NCBI GenBank assembly: GCA_965370805.1
Contig: CBDUVZ010000018.1
Coordinates: forward strand, 1 to 32,412
DNA from: CBDUVZ01 sp965370805
GTDB taxonomy: Bacteria > Hydrothermota > Tepidihabitantia > Tepidihabitantales > Tepidihabitantaceae
DNA: 32,412 bases
Direction of reading: 5' to 3'
The notes under the pieces were generated by a model that searched no databases, was not told the DNA's origin, and was given only the letters and a program-made list of their open reading frames with translations. A program made the translations under genes and the position numbers. Shown here piece after piece: positions 29,471 through 32,412 of this stretch. Position 1 is the stretch's first letter. Each line of letters starts with the position of its first letter.

Positions 29471-32290
29471 ATGATGACCACTCGTTTGAGACCGGGTCCG
29501 ATTGTGCTGGCGGTGTGGCTGCTGGCGTGCGTGACCCCGGCAGCGGCTCAGACCGATACGGTCTGGGTCAGGCGATTGTCCGGGACCGGCAACGGCGATG
29601 ATGGAGTTCGGGCTCTGGCTGTCGGCCCTGACAACAGCGTCTACGCCTTGGTGCAGAACAGGCCCAGCGACAGCGCGGTCGCCATCATCACGGCGAAATA
29701 CTCCTCTTCCGGCCAACTCCTCTGGTCCCAACGGTTCGAGGGCGACGGCTACGTCATCCCGGCGGATATCGCGGTAGATGCGTCCGGCAATGCGTTCGTC
29801 ACCGGCAGCGCGAGGCGTCCGGACCGGTGGTACGATATGGTCACGTTGAAGTACACCGCTTCCGGTGACTCCTGCTGGGTCCGGTACTTTGATGCGGAAG
29901 GGAACAACGACGAAGCCTCAACTGTGGTGGTGGATGGTGAAGGCAGTGCGTACGTAGTCGGGTACGGCGAGAGCAACCACCGGTACGAGGACATGGCCCT
30001 GGTCAAGTATTCGAGCTCAGGCGAGGAGTTGTGGGCGCAGTTGTACGACTTCCAGGAGAACGAGGATTTCGGGCTTGCCGCGGCGATCGACTCGCAGGGC
30101 TACGTCTACGAAGTCGGCCTGGTCTGCAACTGGCAGGGGGCCGGGGACTACGACATGCAGGTGCTGAAGTACTCGCCGCAGGGTGCGCTGGTCTGGGCGC
30201 GGACGTTTGCCGGTCCGGGCGATAACGACGACAGCGCGACCTGCGTGGCGGTGGACCCGCAGAACAACGTGGTGGTTGCCGGCTGTACCCATCCCGACAT
30301 CTGGAACAGCGGCTACCTTGTGGTGAAGTACACTCCTGCCGGGGAGACGCTCTGGTCCCGGAGTTACATCAGCAACGGTGAGGAGAACGGGGCGGTTGCG
30401 GTCGAAACAGACAATCAGGGCAATGTGATTCTGGCCGCGAACGATGACGACCACTTCGAGTACGACTACCTGGTGGTGAAGTACTCGCCAACCGGTGATG
30501 AACTCTGGTGTCGGAGATACAACACCGAAGAGGATTATTACGAAGAGCTTGTCGGGATGCAACTTGATGCTGAGGGTAACATCTACCTCACCGGAACCAG
30601 TGAGGCTCCTGGAGCAGGAGAAGACGAGGAAGTAGCCACAATCAAGTACTCTCCATCCGGAGAGTCTCTCTGGGCGCGCCGGTGGGAGGAGATGCCTGCT
30701 TTGGGTGCGGGCTTGGCGTTGACGCCGGCCGGACCTTGTATCGGCGTCAACTATCGGCACTGGGGCCGGGATTCCAATGCGCTGCTGCTCCAGTACGACA
30801 GCAGTGGCAACGAGCTCTGGGAGCAACGACTGGCCGGGCCCGGGCAGCGGTGCGGGGGCGGAGCCGATGACGTCGTCTTTGACCCGGAAGGAAACGTAAT
30901 TGCGGTCGGTCATCTGGAAATGACCGGCGAAGGCTTGGACTTGGCGACGGCCAAGTACTCACCTGCCGGGGAACTGCTCTGGCTTCAGACCTATCACAAC
31001 CTGGAGTGCCACGAGGACGCTGCAATTGCCGTTGCGATAGACAGTTGGGGTAGCGTGTACGTAACCGGGAAGAGCGAAGGAGACGGGACGGGCTTTGACT
31101 ACGTTACCTTGAAGTATAGCGCCACCGGCGGATTGCTCTGGTTCAGACGCTACGACGGTCCGGCACACGATGACGACGTCCCGGTCGGGCTGGCGGTGGA
31201 CCGGTCGGGCAACGTGGCGGTGACCGGCCAGAGCTACGGGAACGGAACCGAGCGTGACTATGCCACGGTCAGGTACTCATCATCCGGCCGGGAACTCTGG
31301 GTCCGGAGGTACAACGGCAGTGAGAACCTAAGGGACAACGCGGTTGACGTGGCAGTGAACAGGGAAGGAGCAACGTACGTAAGCGGGACCAGCAGGGAAG
31401 CCGGCTCTACGTATTCGGCGACGACTATCATGTACGACATGTCCGGGACCGTGATGTGGACCTCGTACATTCCCGTGGGCTTCATCGTCGAGGGAATGGG
31501 TCTGGACCCGGAAGGTTTCTGCTTCCTGGGTGGCCAGGGGGCATCCGGGTTTGTCGGCGCCAAGCTCAATCCTTCAGGAGAGACGCTCTGGGTCCGGAGG
31601 GCCGATATGCCGGACGGATTTGATGCGCGCGCGGCAAAGGCGACCGAAGACGGACGGCTCTGTGTGACCGGGTATGCGGTGTCGGGCGGCGACCCGACCT
31701 ACATGACGGTTGCTTTCGGTTCGGATGGAGAGGAGATCTGGAGACAGGACTACGGCTACGGTGTTGCATACGACATAGTGTCGGCGGCAGACGGGATGGT
31801 GTTTGTGACGGGGCGGTCCTACGGTACCTTTGTGACTCTGGGGTATGATTCGTCCGGAAGCCAGGTGTGGCTGGACTGCCGCGGAGGCGGGACAGGGAAT
31901 GCCCTTAGCTGGCACGCAGGCCGGCTGGCGGTAGTCGGAGCTGGTTTCACCACTATTGTCTATGAGCCTCAGATTGGGTTGGCCGAGCCATCGTCAGGCA
32001 TTGTCATGTCACCTGCGGTTCGCGCGCATCCGAATCCGTTCTGCAGCTCGGTCAGGTTCACTGTTCGGAGGCACCCTGCAGGCCGAACTGGACTTGATAT
32101 CTATGACCGCAGTGGCAGGCACGTGCGGACCTTGCAGTCGGAAACGGATAAAAGAGGGGATTTGGGGTTCGTCTGGAACGGCACCGACGTCAGCGGCAAG
32201 CTGGTTCCGGCCGGCGTCTACTTCTGCACGCTTGGTGTTGAGGGCCGAAGGGTCACGTGCAAAGTGGTGCTGACCCGGACTGCTGAGTAG
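29471..32290 (+). CDS. Secreted SBBP-repeat beta-propeller protein with FlgD/T9SS-like C-terminal module
   Basis: This 939-aa protein starts at ATG 29471 (or 29474) with AAGGAG 5 nt upstream, and has a signal peptide ending near VTPAAAQTDT. Residues about 30-830 are some fourteen degenerate repeats of roughly 50 residues. Each carries a DASGNAFVTG-like strand and a DMVTLKYTASGDSCWVRYF-like strand, the signature of SBBP beta-propeller repeats. The last 95 residues begin AHPNPFCSSVRFTV, include LDIYDRSGRHVRTLQS and end WNGTDVSGKLVPAGVYFCTL. That is the FlgD-Ig-like module found at the C-terminus of many proteins secreted in FCB-group bacteria, where it can act as a sorting signal. It is probably exported and surface-attached; no enzymatic motif is seen. 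It has its own promoter and is the last gene in the window. Confidence 0.85.
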   Translation: MMTTRLRPGPIVLAVWLLACVTPAAAQTDTVWVRRLSGTGNGDDGVRALAVGPDNSVYALVQNRPSDSAVAIITAKYSSSGQLLWSQRFEGDGYVIPADIAVDASGNAFVTGSARRPDRWYDMVTLKYTASGDSCWVRYFDAEGNNDEASTVVVDGEGSAYVVGYGESNHRYEDMALVKYSSSGEELWAQLYDFQENEDFGLAAAIDSQGYVYEVGLVCNWQGAGDYDMQVLKYSPQGALVWARTFAGPGDNDDSATCVAVDPQNNVVVAGCTHPDIWNSGYLVVKYTPAGETLWSRSYISNGEENGAVAVETDNQGNVILAANDDDHFEYDYLVVKYSPTGDELWCRRYNTEEDYYEELVGMQLDAEGNIYLTGTSEAPGAGEDEEVATIKYSPSGESLWARRWEEMPALGAGLALTPAGPCIGVNYRHWGRDSNALLLQYDSSGNELWEQRLAGPGQRCGGGADDVVFDPEGNVIAVGHLEMTGEGLDLATAKYSPAGELLWLQTYHNLECHEDAAIAVAIDSWGSVYVTGKSEGDGTGFDYVTLKYSATGGLLWFRRYDGPAHDDDVPVGLAVDRSGNVAVTGQSYGNGTERDYATVRYSSSGRELWVRRYNGSENLRDNAVDVAVNREGATYVSGTSREAGSTYSATTIMYDMSGTVMWTSYIPVGFIVEGMGLDPEGFCFLGGQGASGFVGAKLNPSGETLWVRRADMPDGFDARAAKATEDGRLCVTGYAVSGGDPTYMTVAFGSDGEEIWRQDYGYGVAYDIVSAADGMVFVTGRSYGTFVTLGYDSSGSQVWLDCRGGGTGNALSWHAGRLAVVGAGFTTIVYEPQIGLAEPSSGIVMSPAVRAHPNPFCSSVRFTVRRHPAGRTGLDIYDRSGRHVRTLQSETDKRGDLGFVWNGTDVSGKLVPAGVYFCTLGVEGRRVTCKVVLTRTAE

Positions 32291-32412
32291 CCGGGTACAG
32301 CCTTCAGCAGCGGACGCCTGAGGTTTGGGCGAGTCGGCTCCGTGGAAAACCACATGACATGGCCTTCTTGCGGCTAAGTAGTTATGGCTTCGGAGCTTGA
32401 CTCGGAAGCTCG

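Noticed and set aside
32291..32412. Possible gene or terminator at the right edge
   Set aside because: No convincing hairpin with T tail or coding frame; a TTGACT near 32398 could be a -35 box but the window ends.

Overview
This is a GC-rich bacterial chromosome segment, almost fully coding. It appears to come from an uncultivated diderm. The clues are Sec-secreted beta-propeller and Ig/PKD-like lipoproteins, a very large SBBP-repeat protein with a FlgD/T9SS-like C-terminal module, an archaeal/eukaryal-type IleRS, and housekeeping genes of bacterial type (smc-ftsY, parAB, dksA, truA). A placement near candidate division WOR-3 or the wider FCB group is inference only. There are no rRNA, tRNA, CRISPR or transposase genes.

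Layout. About 0.2-2.6 kb (+): ECF sigma factor, HxxxCxxC zinc anti-sigma factor and two Spy/CpxP/CnrX-like periplasmic proteins, closed by a strong terminator. 2.7-4.5 kb (+): a PQQ-like beta-propeller lipoprotein. 4.6-5.6 kb (+): a PP-loop tRNA-thiolation-like protein. 5.7-13.8 kb: a chromosome-segregation and targeting neighbourhood with smc, ftsY, a HEAT-repeat protein on the opposite strand, parA and parB. 13.9-16.8 kb (+): M23 peptidase, ERCC4-type nuclease and a sugar-type solute-binding lipoprotein. 16.9-23.1 kb (-): a tight run of beta-propeller lipoprotein, ileS, dksA-like, EcfT-like membrane protein and truA. 23.4-26.4 kb (-): a second large beta-propeller lipoprotein and a secreted three-repeat protein behind a consensus promoter. 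26.5-29.1 kb (-): Na+/solute symporter with a tiny membrane protein just upstream, and a flippase-like membrane protein. 29.4-32.3 kb (+): the 939-aa SBBP-repeat protein.

Two features stand out beyond the gene list. (1) At least ten loci carry short degenerate tandem arrays with 7-, 8- or 10-nt periods. They sit at gene edges, touch start codons, stop codons or a -35 box, supply the C-terminus of ParB, and one lies in frame inside ileS. (2) Four genes (2741, 5688, 12079, 28016) have -35/-10 boxes placed so that predicted transcription begins at the start codon, with no Shine-Dalgarno sequence. The secreted-protein genes on the same DNA have ordinary leaders with strong Shine-Dalgarno sites. 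This suggests a mix of leaderless and leadered expression.
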